Shown here: positions 41,839 through 51,694 of the stretch, piece after piece
How positions within the stretch are numbered: the first letter of the stretch is position 1
Layout of the letters: every line of letters begins with the position of its first letter
NCBI RefSeq assembly: GCF_028858535.1
Contig: NZ_JAPMOU010000033.1
Span: 1 to 61,925, forward strand
Source: Spartinivicinus poritis
Lineage (GTDB): Bacteria > Pseudomonadota > Gammaproteobacteria > Pseudomonadales > Zooshikellaceae
DNA: 61,925 nt
Reading direction: 5' to 3'
The notes under the pieces: model-generated
Told to the model about the DNA's origin: nothing
The model's input: only the letters and a program-made list of their open reading frames with translations
Database searches by the model: none
Program-made: the position numbers and the translations under genes

Positions 41839-42828
41839 TCATGCTCCCTTATAGGGTGAAACCACCTGTTCTATGGCACCAAAAATAGACTGGCCAGACT
41901 TATCAAACATTTCTATTCGTACTGTATCACCATACTGCATAAAAGGAGTCTTTGCCTTACCTTGTTCAATTACTTCCAGCATTCTTTTTTCAGCAAGGCA
42001 GCTTGAACCTTTACTTCGATCATAATTAGACACTGTTCCTGAACCAATAATAGCACCTGCACCTAGCGGCCGAGTTTTTGCTGCATGAGCAACCAGAGTT
42101 GGGAAGTCAAAGGTCATATCAACCCCAGCTTCTGGTGCACCAAAAAACTCATTATTGAGCTTACTATGCAATGGCAAATGTACTTTTTTTCCATCCCAAG
42201 CATCCCCCAGCTCATCAGGCGTTATCGCTATAGGAGAAAAAGCACTAGAAGGTTTGCTTTGAAAAAAACCAAACCCTTTTGCTAATTCGCCAGGAATTAA
42301 ATTACGCAATGACACATCGTTAACCAGCATAAATAATTTAATATTGTCCGCCGCTCGCTCTGGTGTAATACCCATTTGCACATCATCTGTCACCACAGCA
42401 ATCTCTGCTTCAAAATCAATCCCCCAACTAGTATCTGCCATTTCAATGGGTGCATAGGGCGCTAAAAAGACATCTGAGCCACCTTGATACATTAACGGAT
42501 CAGTCCAAAATGACTCTGGCATTTCTGCACCACGGGCTTTCCTTACCAACTCAACATGATTGACATAAGCACTACCATCTGCCCACTGATAGGCACGGGG
42601 TAACGGTGACAATGCTTGTCGCTGATCAAAAGGCTGGGCATTTTTAACCCCCCCTTTATTTAAGGCCTGATAAATTTCTTGCAAGGTTGGCTCTGACTGC
42701 TGCCAGTTATCCAACGCCTGTTGTAAAGTATTAGCTATTTCCGGCACAGCCACCGCTTCTGTTAACTGCTTATTAACAACCACTAACTGACCATCACGTG
42801 AATTATTATTGATTGAGGCTAATTTCAT
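41839..42828 (-). CDS. fahA: fumarylacetoacetase (FAA hydrolase family)
   Basis: 329 residues. It hydrolyses fumarylacetoacetate to fumarate and acetoacetate, the last step of tyrosine breakdown. The metal-binding acidic residues of the family appear in WGIDFEAEIAVVTDDV, with SAFSPIAITPDELG and GSGTVSN further on. Length fits bacterial enzymes. It lies upstream of maiA and downstream of hmgA, from which it is separated by a palindromic element (42895-43007). A TGTAAA half-site lies near the start, but no full TyrR box is visible. Confidence 0.93.
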   Translation of the reverse strand: MKLASINNNSRDGQLVVVNKQLTEAVAVPEIANTLQQALDNWQQSEPTLQEIYQALNKGGVKNAQPFDQRQALSPLPRAYQWADGSAYVNHVELVRKARGAEMPESFWTDPLMYQGGSDVFLAPYAPIEMADTSWGIDFEAEIAVVTDDVQMGITPERAADNIKLFMLVNDVSLRNLIPGELAKGFGFFQSKPSSAFSPIAITPDELGDAWDGKKVHLPLHSKLNNEFFGAPEAGVDMTFDFPTLVAHAAKTRPLGAGAIIGSGTVSNYDRSKGSSCLAEKRMLEVIEQGKAKTPFMQYGDTVRIEMFDKSGQSIFGAIEQVVSPYKGA

Positions 42829-42894
42829 ATTGAATATCGTTAATTTTACAGTTTTAGAATAAATTAATATTTAACAGTTCCGCAACAGCTAGCT

Positions 42895-43007
42895 GATATG
42901 GGGTGACAGGGTGTTCTTGTAGCTGCGACAAGGAAGTCGCTTTAGCTCTTGATGGGCTAGGGATGGCCCTTCAAGAGCGGCGGAAGAATACCCTGTTATT
43001 CCATATC
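42895..43007. repeat. 113-bp palindromic element, copy 2
   Basis: A second copy of the element at 34955-35064: ends GATATGGGGTGACAGG and CCTGTTATTCCATATC, inner hairpin CTCTTGATGGGC...GGCCCTTCAAGAG, and TGCGAC/GTCGC. It sits in the 244-base gap between hmgA and fahA. Confidence 0.8.
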
Positions 43008-43072
43008 GTACACTAGACTTATTTTCAACACCCTTTTGTGACAATCCCATCACGAGAGTGTTGGTAGTACCT

Positions 43073-44200
43073 TTATTTCACCTGCCAACTATTGACATAA
43101 TTGGCATCTTCTACAACAGCAATACTCTCCCCCACCTCTAAGGCATCTCGGGTATCGAGCATCACTGCTACTTCATCAGTAAATTTTTTCTTATATTCAC
43201 GCCCAGCCTGAAAAGCTTTAGGGTGTGGTCCATGAGTAAAGCCAGCAGGATGAAAAGTCACCATGCCCTTATCAATATTGTCACGACTAAAGAAGTCCCC
43301 TGCATGATAAAAAAGCACTTCATCGAAATCATCGTTATTATGATAAAAAGGCACTTTCAGCGCGCCTGGATCACTCTCAATTGGCCTTGGTACAAAGGTA
43401 CACACCACAAACCGACTGGCTACAAATGTAGTATGAGCTGAAGGCGGCAAATGATAGCGGTGACTCATTAACGGCCGAATATCCCGCCAATTAATACGTG
43501 CTACTGATAACTCGCCATGCCAGCCAATTGCATCTAATGGATTATAGGGAAAAGTGACTACCGAAATCTGATCATTACGTTTAATTTGCACTGACCAAGG
43601 AATATCTGTTTGCTGTGCTTTAAACGCATCATCAATAGCTGGTACATCCAGCATCGCAGGATCAAAAATGGCTTGATCTCCCACTAGCCCTTTTTCTGGT
43701 AATTGATAAGAGTCATTAGTAGCCTCTATCATTAATACCTGCATAGTAGCAGCAGGCTCCAGACGCCACATAGTGCCTCTGGGAATCACCACATAATCAC
43801 CAGCAGTCAGAGTTAAGTGCCCATAATCACAATAGAAGTTGCCACCCCCCTCATGGATAAATAATAAATCATCACCATCTGCATTGCGGACCAACATTTC
43901 CATAGCATTATTACATTGCCAGAACCGGTATTTACAATGAGCATTATATAATACGGTTGTTGCCTGCCATGGTGAGCCAGTGGTTTGCTCAAGGTTATTT
44001 AAATTAAACAGCCTTGGCCGAAGAGGGCCTTCCCACTGGGACCAACCAGTGGGCGGATGCTTATGGTGCATATGACTACTAGGACCAAAAAAACCACTCC
44101 GCCCTAGTTCTCGCTCGTAAATTGCTTCTTCAGGAAAGTCCGCATGGGCCTGACGGGATATTGTGCCTTCCTTGTGGGGGAACCGTATCCACTTACGCAT
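43073..44200 (-). CDS. hmgA: homogentisate 1,2-dioxygenase
   Basis: 375 residues, a short form of the family. It opens the ring of homogentisate to give maleylacetoacetate. The cupin core has the [25 protein letters not shown] segment in two parts, and the iron-binding His/Glu region appears near [15 protein letters not shown] and [12 protein letters not shown]. It overlaps the hppD stop by 8 bases, so the two are translationally coupled. Confidence 0.92.
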   Translation of the reverse strand: MRKWIRFPHKEGTISRQAHADFPEEAIYERELGRSGFFGPSSHMHHKHPPTGWSQWEGPLRPRLFNLNNLEQTTGSPWQATTVLYNAHCKYRFWQCNNAMEMLVRNADGDDLLFIHEGGGNFYCDYGHLTLTAGDYVVIPRGTMWRLEPAATMQVLMIEATNDSYQLPEKGLVGDQAIFDPAMLDVPAIDDAFKAQQTDIPWSVQIKRNDQISVVTFPYNPLDAIGWHGELSVARINWRDIRPLMSHRYHLPPSAHTTFVASRFVVCTFVPRPIESDPGALKVPFYHNNDDFDEVLFYHAGDFFSRDNIDKGMVTFHPAGFTHGPHPKAFQAGREYKKKFTDEVAVMLDTRDALEVGESIAVVEDANYVNSWQVK

Positions 44201-45272
44201 CGGCTAATACTCCCCGCCGTATTTGGTCTTCTTCAATTGACTCAAATAATGCCTGGAAATTACCTTCACCAAAGCCTTCATTGCCTTTTCGTTGGATAAT
44301 TTCAAAAAAGACGGGTCCAATTACAGTATCTGTAAAAATTTGTAATAAAATGCCGTCTTTTGCTGGTGCACCATCAACTAAAATACGTAAGTCCCTTAGT
44401 TTATCAAGATTTTCACCATGTCCAGGCACCCGCTCATCCACTTTTTCATAGTAGGTATCTGGGGTAAACATAAAGCGCAAGCCGCGTTTTTTCAGGTTAG
44501 CGACGGTCTCATAAATATCGTCCGTTGACAGGGCAATATGCTGAATCCCTTCACCATGGTATTCACGAATAAACTCTTCTATTTGTGATTTATCGTCAGA
44601 CGACTCATTAATTGGTATTCTAATTTTTCCACAAGGAGCTGTCATTGCTTTGCTGACAAGTCCAGTCAACTTACCTTCAATGTCAAAATAGCGAATTTCT
44701 TTGAAATTACCCAGCCGCTCATAAAAACCAGCCCAAGCAGCCATATTACCTTGTCGCACGTTATGGGTAAGGTGATCTAGCTCCAACAAACCAGCATCAT
44801 TATCTCTTAGTTGTTCTTGCCAATCAGAGTAAAACTTAAAATCGATATCATAAATGCTCTGATCACCATAACGATCTACAAAATAGAGTGTGCTCTCACC
44901 AATACCATAAATTGCGGGAATATTTAACTCCATCGGCCCCAGGTTACCTTGGAACACTTTGGCACCACAACTAACCGCTTGCTCTAATGCACGATTGGCA
45001 TTCTCTACTCGAAATGCCATGCCACAGACACTTGGGCCATGTTGACGAGCAAATTCCTCTGCCTGAGAATGCGGCTCTGCATTAACGATAAAGTTAATAT
45101 CGCCTTGCCTGAATAGCCACACATCCTTTGAACGATGTTTCGCAATTTCTGTAAAACCCAGCTGTTGAAAGAGTTCTTTTAAAGACTGAATGCCCTGGTG
45201 GTCAGGTGCCGTATACTCGACAAATTCAAAACCATCAGTGCCAAGCGGGTTAATCGTTGCATGACTCATCAT
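44193..45272 (-). CDS. hppD: 4-hydroxyphenylpyruvate dioxygenase
   Basis: About 359 residues from ATG 45272, with GGAG nine bases upstream; ATG 45290 and 45269 are alternatives. It has two VOC-type domains, and iron ligands are expected in the C-terminal half: the second-domain His in [12 protein letters not shown], the His of [11 protein letters not shown], and the Glu near [20 protein letters not shown], the usual C-terminal signature. It makes homogentisate from 4-hydroxyphenylpyruvate. It is first of hppD-hmgA. A TyrR-type site lies 120 bases upstream (45392-45409). Confidence 0.94.
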   Translation of the reverse strand: MMSHATINPLGTDGFEFVEYTAPDHQGIQSLKELFQQLGFTEIAKHRSKDVWLFRQGDINFIVNAEPHSQAEEFARQHGPSVCGMAFRVENANRALEQAVSCGAKVFQGNLGPMELNIPAIYGIGESTLYFVDRYGDQSIYDIDFKFYSDWQEQLRDNDAGLLELDHLTHNVRQGNMAAWAGFYERLGNFKEIRYFDIEGKLTGLVSKAMTAPCGKIRIPINESSDDKSQIEEFIREYHGEGIQHIALSTDDIYETVANLKKRGLRFMFTPDTYYEKVDERVPGHGENLDKLRDLRILVDGAPAKDGILLQIFTDTVIGPVFFEIIQRKGNEGFGEGNFQALFESIEEDQIRRGVLADA

Positions 45273-45391
45273 TATTATATTCTCCGTCATCTCACTTAGT
45301 TTTTGACTCCATAGTTAAAGGAGTACTCCAGATAACGAGGAAAATAAACAGTAGTGATATATATCAATAGATGGATATATTTCCACTGTTT

Positions 45392-45409
45392 TGTAAGCTT
45401 TCTGTTACA
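45392..45409. promoter_or_regulatory. TyrR/PhhR-box-like operator upstream of hppD
   Basis: TGTAAG-N6-GTTACA, which is TGTAA-N8-TTACA, against the TyrR consensus TGTAAA-N6-TTTACA (10 of 12 defined bases). It lies between hppD and the regulator gene, about 120 bases from the hppD start. Confidence 0.65.
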
Positions 45410-45492
45410 GCTAAAAACCTCACTTAGAAACAATCATACCGGACAGCAAAATAGCTACTCTGCTGTCCATATTGGTTGCCAACAACGTAAAC

Positions 45493-47046
45493 TTAAGTTG
45501 ACGCTCGGTGCTTCCCAATTCCATACTCTTTCAGCTTTTTAGCAATAGCCGTGTGTGAGACCCCTAACTTCTTCGCTAATAGCCGCGAGCTAGGATAGGC
45601 AGGGTAAAGCCTAGTCAATAACTCACTTTCGAAGCGTTTAGTTGCTTCTTCTAAAGTGCCCTCAAAAGCGTGATCAAAATAGCCATAGCCAGAAGCATAA
45701 GATGGCAGGTGTAAATCTTCTGGGCTAAGTTCTCTACCCTCCGCCATGGATGCAGCTCGATAAATGGCATTTTCTAGCTGCCTAACATTACCTGGCCAGG
45801 GGTATTGTTGAATTAAGTTACAACAAGCTTTACTTAGAGCTAACTGCTCCCCTAGCGAGATAGCAAAGCGTTTTAAAAAATGTTCAGCCATTGGCACGAT
45901 ATCACCCTTTCTCACCCGCAGGGGTGGCAGCGCTAAAGACAACACATTCAGTCTATAGAACAAATCTTCACGAAAAACACCCTGTTGGCATAATGCAGGT
46001 AAGTTTTTCTGAGTAGTACACATAATTCTTACATTCACTTTAACGACTTGTTCACTTCCTATTCGACGAAACGTGCCGTCTTGCAGTAACCGCAACAGTT
46101 TTACTTGTAAAGTCGCTGACATCTCCCCTATTTCATCTAATAGGACTGTGCCACCATTGGCCTGCTCAAATAGACCTTTCTTGCCAGACTCAGGGTCATT
46201 ACTATATGCACCTTGCACATAACCAAATAACTCTGTTTCAGCAACACTATCGGGTAATGCTGCGCAATTCAGCACCAAAAAAGGTTTATCTGCCCGGCTA
46301 CTAGCAAAGTGACAGGCCTTCGCTACCAACTCTTTGCCTGTTCCCGTTTCTCCTGTAATTAGCAGTGGGGCTTCTAATTTAGCTAAATGGCGAGCTTGTC
46401 GGATAACGTGCTTCATTGAAGGACTTACTGTGAAGATATCGCTAAAGTCAATCGTTTTAGCCTGATTCAACTCACTAGGCTTAGTTTCCCGTTGACTTAG
46501 CTTAAAGCACACTAAAGCGCCGACTAAATTATTTTCCTCTTCTTCAGGAACCTCTATTGGTAGAATATCAACGCAGGCCTCCTGACTATGCCAACGTAGC
46601 ATGCGACTATGAGAAGCCTGATCACCTTCATGTAGCCAACGAGCCAGGTTAATGCCTTTAAACCAATGGTTAAAGGCACTACCAATAAACTCATCCTTAG
46701 TCACTCCTAACAGTTTTAACAGAGCATCATTAGCAATAGAAATATTACCTTTGATATCAACCGATAATACTGGTGTTGGCTGGGTAGCTAATAACACCAA
46801 AAATTCGTGATGCTCCCTTTCAACTGGCATGCAAGCAACTGTGCGAACATCCTTTACCCCTGTAATATGGCGAATGGCAGGAAGCAGTAGCTGCAGCTTT
46901 TCAAAAGGTAAAGTGGGTAAACTCAAATAGATAACACCAGCCAGATCTATTTCAACCCCTCTTAAATTGATCTGCTGATTAGAAATTATTCGAAGTACTT
47001 CTTCTGCTATACCTAAACGGTCCTGGCAAGTAATTTCAAGCCGCAT
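45493..47046 (-). CDS. phhR: TyrR/PhhR-like transcriptional regulator of aromatic amino acid genes
   Basis: 517 residues. An N-terminal ACT domain (about 1-75, starting MRLEITCQDRLGIAEEVL), a PAS domain (about 80-190) and an AAA+ domain with Walker A GETGTGKE and Walker B GGTVLLDEIGEMS are followed by a C-terminal HTH (SSRLLAKKLGVSHTAIAKKL). The sigma-54 contact loop GAFTGA is replaced by GAYSND, so it should act through sigma-70 promoters, as TyrR does. It is the likely sensor of Phe/Tyr for the phhA and hppD promoters. The gene is just upstream of hppD on the same strand. Confidence 0.88.
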   Translation of the reverse strand: MRLEITCQDRLGIAEEVLRIISNQQINLRGVEIDLAGVIYLSLPTLPFEKLQLLLPAIRHITGVKDVRTVACMPVEREHHEFLVLLATQPTPVLSVDIKGNISIANDALLKLLGVTKDEFIGSAFNHWFKGINLARWLHEGDQASHSRMLRWHSQEACVDILPIEVPEEEENNLVGALVCFKLSQRETKPSELNQAKTIDFSDIFTVSPSMKHVIRQARHLAKLEAPLLITGETGTGKELVAKACHFASSRADKPFLVLNCAALPDSVAETELFGYVQGAYSNDPESGKKGLFEQANGGTVLLDEIGEMSATLQVKLLRLLQDGTFRRIGSEQVVKVNVRIMCTTQKNLPALCQQGVFREDLFYRLNVLSLALPPLRVRKGDIVPMAEHFLKRFAISLGEQLALSKACCNLIQQYPWPGNVRQLENAIYRAASMAEGRELSPEDLHLPSYASGYGYFDHAFEGTLEEATKRFESELLTRLYPAYPSSRLLAKKLGVSHTAIAKKLKEYGIGKHRAST

Positions 47047-47444
47047 AAGCGGTATCCGTATCCGTCAGTGAGTCTTATTTTTTCTATGGCCTTAAACGAC
47101 AGTAAAGGATATATAACTATCGTTTTACTAGCCGTGAAGGGATACGATGTTATTACAAATTACCCGTCAATGGCTATTAACAAAAAGCATGAGAGGGTGT
47201 CTAAAAGGCAAGGAAATAGGAAATATAGGATGTTCTGGAACTACTGTTTAGAGCAGCAAAAGCACTAAAGGTCATGCATGACCTTTAGTGTCGTGAAAGG
47301 ATAACCCCGCTATTTCATCAATATTTACCCCCTGTATCCTTTCAAAGAATTCATGGGGAGGAGGGTCATAACCCGTTTTCACTCACTTCCTATTATAAAG
47401 AAAGCTTAATCTTATTTATTTCAAATTGTAATGCAATCGTACAA
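47047..47444. other. intergenic region with a perfect palindrome
   Basis: A 398-base gap between phhB (ends 47445) and the start of the regulator gene. It carries the regulator promoter and the 28-base perfect palindrome at 47263-47290. A shorter inverted pair, GAAAGGATA (about 47295) and TATCCTTTC (about 47335), also lies here. No gene. Confidence 0.45.
47263..47290. promoter_or_regulatory. 28-base perfect palindrome
   Basis: CACTAAAGGTCATG (47263-47276) is followed directly by its exact inverse complement (47277-47290). There is no loop and no T-run, so it reads better as a binding site or recombination site than as a terminator. It lies about 215 bases upstream of the regulator gene start and 155 bases downstream of phhB. 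Confidence 0.55.
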
Positions 47445-47786
47445 CTATTTTTCCAGCAATTCATCTGTCTTAGCAGCCATAATAAAGTCATTTTTATGCA
47501 GCCCTTTAATAGCATGGGTCCACCAAGTTACTGTTACTTTACCCCATTCCGTTAAAATAGCGGGATGATGGAAAACCTCTTCAGCTAACTCACCTACTCG
47601 ATTTGTAAACGCTATTGCTTGCTTGAAGTTTTTAAACTTAAACTGTCGTTCAAGCTGCATGATGCCATCCCGAACTGCTACTCCCCAATCAGGTATCTGG
47701 CTGATTAACTCTTTCAGCTCTTCATCAGATACTTTAGGAGCATCCGCACGACAAGCCTCACACGTCATACTTTTTAATTCACTCAT
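47445..47786 (-). CDS. phhB: pterin-4a-carbinolamine dehydratase
   Basis: 113 residues. It recycles the 4a-hydroxytetrahydropterin formed by PhhA. The family signature is [20 protein letters not shown], followed by [20 protein letters not shown]. It lies 149 bases downstream of phhA on the same strand, with a stable hairpin between them. The N-terminal Cys pair (CEACRAD) is usual for some bacterial members. Confidence 0.93.
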   Translation of the reverse strand: MSELKSMTCEACRADAPKVSDEELKELISQIPDWGVAVRDGIMQLERQFKFKNFKQAIAFTNRVGELAEEVFHHPAILTEWGKVTVTWWTHAIKGLHKNDFIMAAKTDELLEK

Positions 47787-47902
47787 TTTTATTCCTTATT
47801 TTTATCAAAAAAACCTATCGGTCTTAACTATAAGAAAACCTTATCAATATAGTCAAAATATTGGTTTTGTTCTCTTTAGAGACTATTTGTACAGGTACGG
47901 GG

Positions 47903-47931
47903 CGTTTCTAAAAATGCTATTTTTAGAAACG
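47903..47931 (-). terminator. hairpin between phhA and phhB
   Basis: CGTTTCTAAAAAT (47903-47915), a three-base spacer, then ATTTTTAGAAACG (47919-47931): a 13-bp perfect stem 5 bases beyond the phhA stop. There is no long U-run after it. It could be an attenuator or processing hairpin setting the ratio of phhA to phhB. Confidence 0.5.
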
Positions 47932-47935
47932 TTCT

Positions 47936-48733
47936 TTATGCTGTCATGGTTTTTGGTGGATACTTAGGTGGCAACAACCCCATTTTTTTTGCCTTCTCTA
48001 CATAAACCATTAAATCCATTTTTGATAACTCAAATAAATCATCAATTGAATTAATAATAAAGTAAATCGGCTGCATTATATCTATACGATAAGGGGTTCT
48101 TAACATAGTGACCAAATCAAAGGGCTCTCGCTCAGGTTTATCGCTATCTAACGCGTATTGGGTTTCACCAATAGAAGATAAAATACCACCACCATAAATA
48201 CGTAACCCTTTAGCTGAATGTAACAAACCAAACTCAACAGTTAACCAATACAGTCTAGCTAAAAATACTCGCTCTTCCTTCGATGCTTTGTAGCCTAGCT
48301 TGCCATAGTGATGGGTAAAAGCAGCAAAAGCCGGGTGGGTTAACATAGGACAATGACCAAAAATCTCATGAAATATATCGGGTTCTTGTAAATAATCTAA
48401 CTCCTCCCAGCAACGAATAAAGGTGGCCACCGGAAACTGTTTATTGGCTAGCATTGAAAAGAATTTATCAAAAGAAATCAGTGCAGGTACTCGCGCCACT
48501 TCCCAACCCGTGGCAGCTTTTAATACCTTATTCACTTCTTCCAACTGCGGTATGCGATCATGAGGCAACTGGAGTGCATCTAGCCCTGCCAGATATTCAT
48601 CACAAGCCCTACCTGGAATACAGTCCATCTGTCTGGTAATCAGCTGATGCCAAACCGCATTTTCATCATCGCTATAACGTATAAAGCCACTAGCATCCGG
48701 TTCTTTAGCAACATACTTGGTGCCCTTAGCCAT
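47936..48733 (-). CDS. phhA: phenylalanine-4-hydroxylase
   Basis: 265 residues, a bacterial tetrahydropterin-dependent monooxygenase converting phenylalanine to tyrosine. The iron-binding His-His-Glu triad is in DIFHEIFGHCPMLTHP and the Glu of LYWLTVEFGLL. The start has AAGGGG upstream. A TyrR-type box lies 132 bases upstream. It is first of phhA-phhB. Confidence 0.95.
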   Translation of the reverse strand: MAKGTKYVAKEPDASGFIRYSDDENAVWHQLITRQMDCIPGRACDEYLAGLDALQLPHDRIPQLEEVNKVLKAATGWEVARVPALISFDKFFSMLANKQFPVATFIRCWEELDYLQEPDIFHEIFGHCPMLTHPAFAAFTHHYGKLGYKASKEERVFLARLYWLTVEFGLLHSAKGLRIYGGGILSSIGETQYALDSDKPEREPFDLVTMLRTPYRIDIMQPIYFIINSIDDLFELSKMDLMVYVEKAKKMGLLPPKYPPKTMTA

Positions 48734-48864
48734 AATGTCCCCTTATATCTTATAGTAATTAGAGATCAGCCACCTGAGCAGGCCAATTAAGTGGGTTTTA
48801 TCCAACATATACAAGATAAGACAATCAGGTAAACACAACGGCACAGATTGACAGGATATTAAGC

Positions 48865-48882
48865 TGTAACGATAAATTTACA
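48865..48882. promoter_or_regulatory. TyrR/PhhR-box-like operator upstream of phhA
   Basis: TGTAAC-N6-TTTACA, one mismatch from the TyrR consensus TGTAAA-N6-TTTACA, within the longer palindrome AGCTGTAA...TTACAGCT. It lies 132 bases upstream of the phhA start, and the divergent side holds no gene start, so it probably serves phhA. Confidence 0.75.
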
Positions 48883-48991
48883 GCTAATACCTATTAAAAC
48901 CTCCTTCGAGAAGATGGTTGAGCGGATAGAACACATGGGATTGAGTCGCTGGGCAGCTTTTTACTTTTAGCCCAGCATGTATCATAAATAA

Positions 48992-49573
48992 TCAAGAAGC
49001 AGCTTTTTGTGGGTCTAAATCAAAAAACGGCGAGTCTTTAATAATGGTATCAAGAATCCACTGGTCTTGTTCCTGAGAAAATAACCAGATTTCATTGTTG
49101 GGCTTTAATAATTTATCCCCTTCTACCAGCCGCCCAGTAGGCTCATGGTAGAGGTAACTCACCATCCTGCTGTTGACAATAACCCAAATTAAATCTCGAT
49201 CCGGGTATTGGTAGTTAAAACCGCTTACTAATTTGGCATCTAATAGTTTTTGTTTATCCAGCTGATAACCGTATTTTTTTTGTTCCCAACGAGCAAATAA
49301 CTGGCTCATTTGTTGTAAAAAACCTTCACTGACATAGCCTTTTAAGCCATCAACATTTTTTTGCTGCCTTGCTTCATAAAGTTTGGCAAATAACGCTTTA
49401 ATTTGTACTTTCGATAAAGCGGTATTGGAAGTCTGGTCGTTTTTTGTCGTTGCCTCACTAAGCAGCTGTTTAGTTCTGGCTAGGCGCCAACAAAGTACTA
49501 CCAGAATAACCCCTATCAGCCCGACTAAACTAAACAAGATTTCTGTTCTTTCAAAATATTCCATGTAAAACAA
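48992..49573 (-). CDS. membrane-anchored Tim44-like (NTF2-fold) protein
   Basis: 193 residues. One N-terminal membrane helix (LFSLVGLIGVILVVLCWRLA) is followed by a Tim44-like domain of about 120 residues: KALFAKLYEARQQKNVDGLKGY, then SEGFLQQM, and ending EIWLFSQEQDQWILDTI. Bacterial Tim44-like proteins are membrane-linked and of uncertain role. Single gene, no operon context. Confidence 0.7.
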   Translation of the reverse strand: MFYMEYFERTEILFSLVGLIGVILVVLCWRLARTKQLLSEATTKNDQTSNTALSKVQIKALFAKLYEARQQKNVDGLKGYVSEGFLQQMSQLFARWEQKKYGYQLDKQKLLDAKLVSGFNYQYPDRDLIWVIVNSRMVSYLYHEPTGRLVEGDKLLKPNNEIWLFSQEQDQWILDTIIKDSPFFDLDPQKAAS

Positions 49574-49927
49574 TCAACCCTGCTATACCCTTCGCTTTGA
49601 GTATGTATATTAACTATTCAGAGCTAAAATCAGAGCCAAAAAATAATCCGCGAATAATATAATGCGACTCTCTAATGCTCAAAGAACAAAACTATACGCA
49701 ACATAGTGGGTGGAAGCACTTCACTAGTCCACAAAATTGAGGGCATCTCTAAAAATGTATACAGCCCTGAAAAACTGGTCAAAAACCATACAGACATCAA
49801 GAAAATTTATTCCACTATAGCCATATGCTACAGTGATCTAGCTTAAGGAAGCGCGATACCTATAGTAAGGCAGCAAAAATAAGACTTAAACCATTACAAC
49901 AATAATAGAAGCCAATAAGGATAACTA
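49574..49927. other. intergenic region
   Basis: A 354-base divergent promoter region between the Tim44-like gene and the aldehyde dehydrogenase gene. I see no repeat, RNA or small ORF, and no TyrR box. Confidence 0.4.
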
Positions 49928-51448
49928 ATGATTTACCAAAAACCAGGTAGTGAAAATGCTTTGATCAACGTTAAAGCGCGTTATACCAACTATATAAACG
50001 GTGATTGGAAAGCACCTGTTAAAGAGCAGTATTTACAAAATATCAGCCCCGTAACAGGTGAAGTTTATTGTGAAATTCCTCGTTCAACAGCAGAAGACAT
50101 TGACCTTGCATTAAATGCCGCCCATCAGGCTAAACTAGCTTGGCGGAATACTGCTGTGACAGAAAGAGCCAATCTGCTATTAAAAGCAGCTGATCGCATT
50201 GAGCAACACACAAAAAAGCTGGCACTCATCGAAACCTGGGATAATGGCAAAGCGATCAGAGAAACCCTACATGCTGACTTACCTCTTGTTATCGACCACT
50301 TCCGCTACTTTGCTGGCTGTATTCGGGCACAAGAAGGCAGTACCGCCGATATTAATGCGACCACTGCCAGCTACCACTTTTATGAGCCCATTGGCGTGGT
50401 TGGCCAAATTATCCCCTGGAATTTTCCACTTCTGATGGCTGCTTGGAAGCTAGCCCCTGCACTGGCTGCAGGTAACTGCGTTGTACTCAAACCTGCTGAA
50501 CAAACCCCTGTATCAATTTTGGTATTAATGGAGTTGATTGGCGACCTATTCCCTCCTGGTGTTATCAATATTGTGAATGGATTGGGCCAGGAAGCAGGTG
50601 CCGCTTTAGCGGCTAGTAACCGAATTGCCAAATTAGCGTTCACAGGTTCCACCCCCATTGGCAGCGAAATTCTCAAGCAAGCCGCCGAGAAAATAATTCC
50701 TTGCACTGTTGAGCTAGGCGGCAAATCACCCAATATTTATTTCGAGGATATTCTCAAACAACCAGAAGCGTATATTAATAAAGCAGTTGAAGGCTTGTTA
50801 TTAGGCTTTTTTAATCAGGGAGAAGTATGTACCTGCCCTTCCCGCGCATTAATTCATGACAGTATTTATGATGAATTTATGGAATTAGTGTTAAGTCGAG
50901 CAAAAACCATAAAACAAGGCAACCCCCTAGATACTGATACTCAAATAGGTGCCCAAGCCTCGGCTGAGCAAATGGATAAAATTCTCAGTTATATGGATAT
51001 TGGTCGCCAAGAAGGTGCCGAAATTTTACTCGGGGGCCATAAAGCAGCCGTAGCTGAACACTTAGCCAACGGTTTTTATATCGAGCCTACTATCATGAAA
51101 GGAGACAACCAAATGCGGGTTTTTCAAGAAGAAATTTTTGGCCCTACTATTGGAGTTACTCGATTCAACAACGAAGCCGAAGCTATTAGTATCGCTAACC
51201 AAACCCAGTACGGCCTAGGCGCAGGGGTATGGACAATGGACATTAATCGCGCCTACCGAGCTGCAAGACAGATTGAAGCGGGCCGAATCTGGACCAACTG
51301 TTATCACCAATACCCAGCACATGCTGCGTTTGGTGGTTATAAAAAATCGGGTATTGGCAGAGAAACCCATAAATCAGCATTAACCAATTATCAACAAATA
51401 AAAAATATATTAATTAGTTATGACACTGAGGCATTAGGTTTATTTTAA
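49928..51448 (+). CDS. aldB: NAD-dependent aldehyde dehydrogenase (AldB/ExaC type)
   Basis: 506 residues. It oxidises acetaldehyde and other short aldehydes to acids. The catalytic Cys is in FNQGEVCTCPSRALI, the general base Glu in VELGGKSPNIYF, and the NAD-binding FTGSTPIGSEI precedes it. The closeness to E. coli AldB and Pseudomonas ExaC runs through to the ending (FGGYKKSGIGRETHK and the terminal GLF). AAGGA precedes ATG 49928. Single gene; regulation unknown. Confidence 0.93.
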   Translation: MIYQKPGSENALINVKARYTNYINGDWKAPVKEQYLQNISPVTGEVYCEIPRSTAEDIDLALNAAHQAKLAWRNTAVTERANLLLKAADRIEQHTKKLALIETWDNGKAIRETLHADLPLVIDHFRYFAGCIRAQEGSTADINATTASYHFYEPIGVVGQIIPWNFPLLMAAWKLAPALAAGNCVVLKPAEQTPVSILVLMELIGDLFPPGVINIVNGLGQEAGAALAASNRIAKLAFTGSTPIGSEILKQAAEKIIPCTVELGGKSPNIYFEDILKQPEAYINKAVEGLLLGFFNQGEVCTCPSRALIHDSIYDEFMELVLSRAKTIKQGNPLDTDTQIGAQASAEQMDKILSYMDIGRQEGAEILLGGHKAAVAEHLANGFYIEPTIMKGDNQMRVFQEEIFGPTIGVTRFNNEAEAISIANQTQYGLGAGVWTMDINRAYRAARQIEAGRIWTNCYHQYPAHAAFGGYKKSGIGRETHKSALTNYQQIKNILISYDTEALGLF

Positions 51449-51482
51449 GGGCAGACTATTTTTAGAGCCCCCCTTACCCCAA

Positions 51483-51694
51483 GAGGATGTCGCAAGAGGT
51501 TATGAGCGAAGCAAAGACAAGGTAAAAATCGGCGAAAAAGCGGAGTTTATACTTAATAAATACTCCGCACATCCTGTGCTCCACCTTAGCAGGCCAGCCA
51601 GAGGCTGTTCAAATTTGTTCCAGACAAATTTGTGAGTACTTTGAGCTGATTTTTAACGCTGTATTTGCAAGCACAGTAGTTTTGCGACAGCCTC
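51483..51694. mobile_element. MITE-like element
   Basis: Ends GAGGATGTCGCAA (51483-51495) and TTGCGACAGCCTC (51682-51694) are inverse complements at 12 of 13 positions. The short sequence CCAA borders both sides and could be a target-site duplication. The inside has a hairpin GCGGAGTTTAT...AAATACTCCGC and another, CAAATTTGT...ACAAATTTG. No transposase is encoded. Confidence 0.6.
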
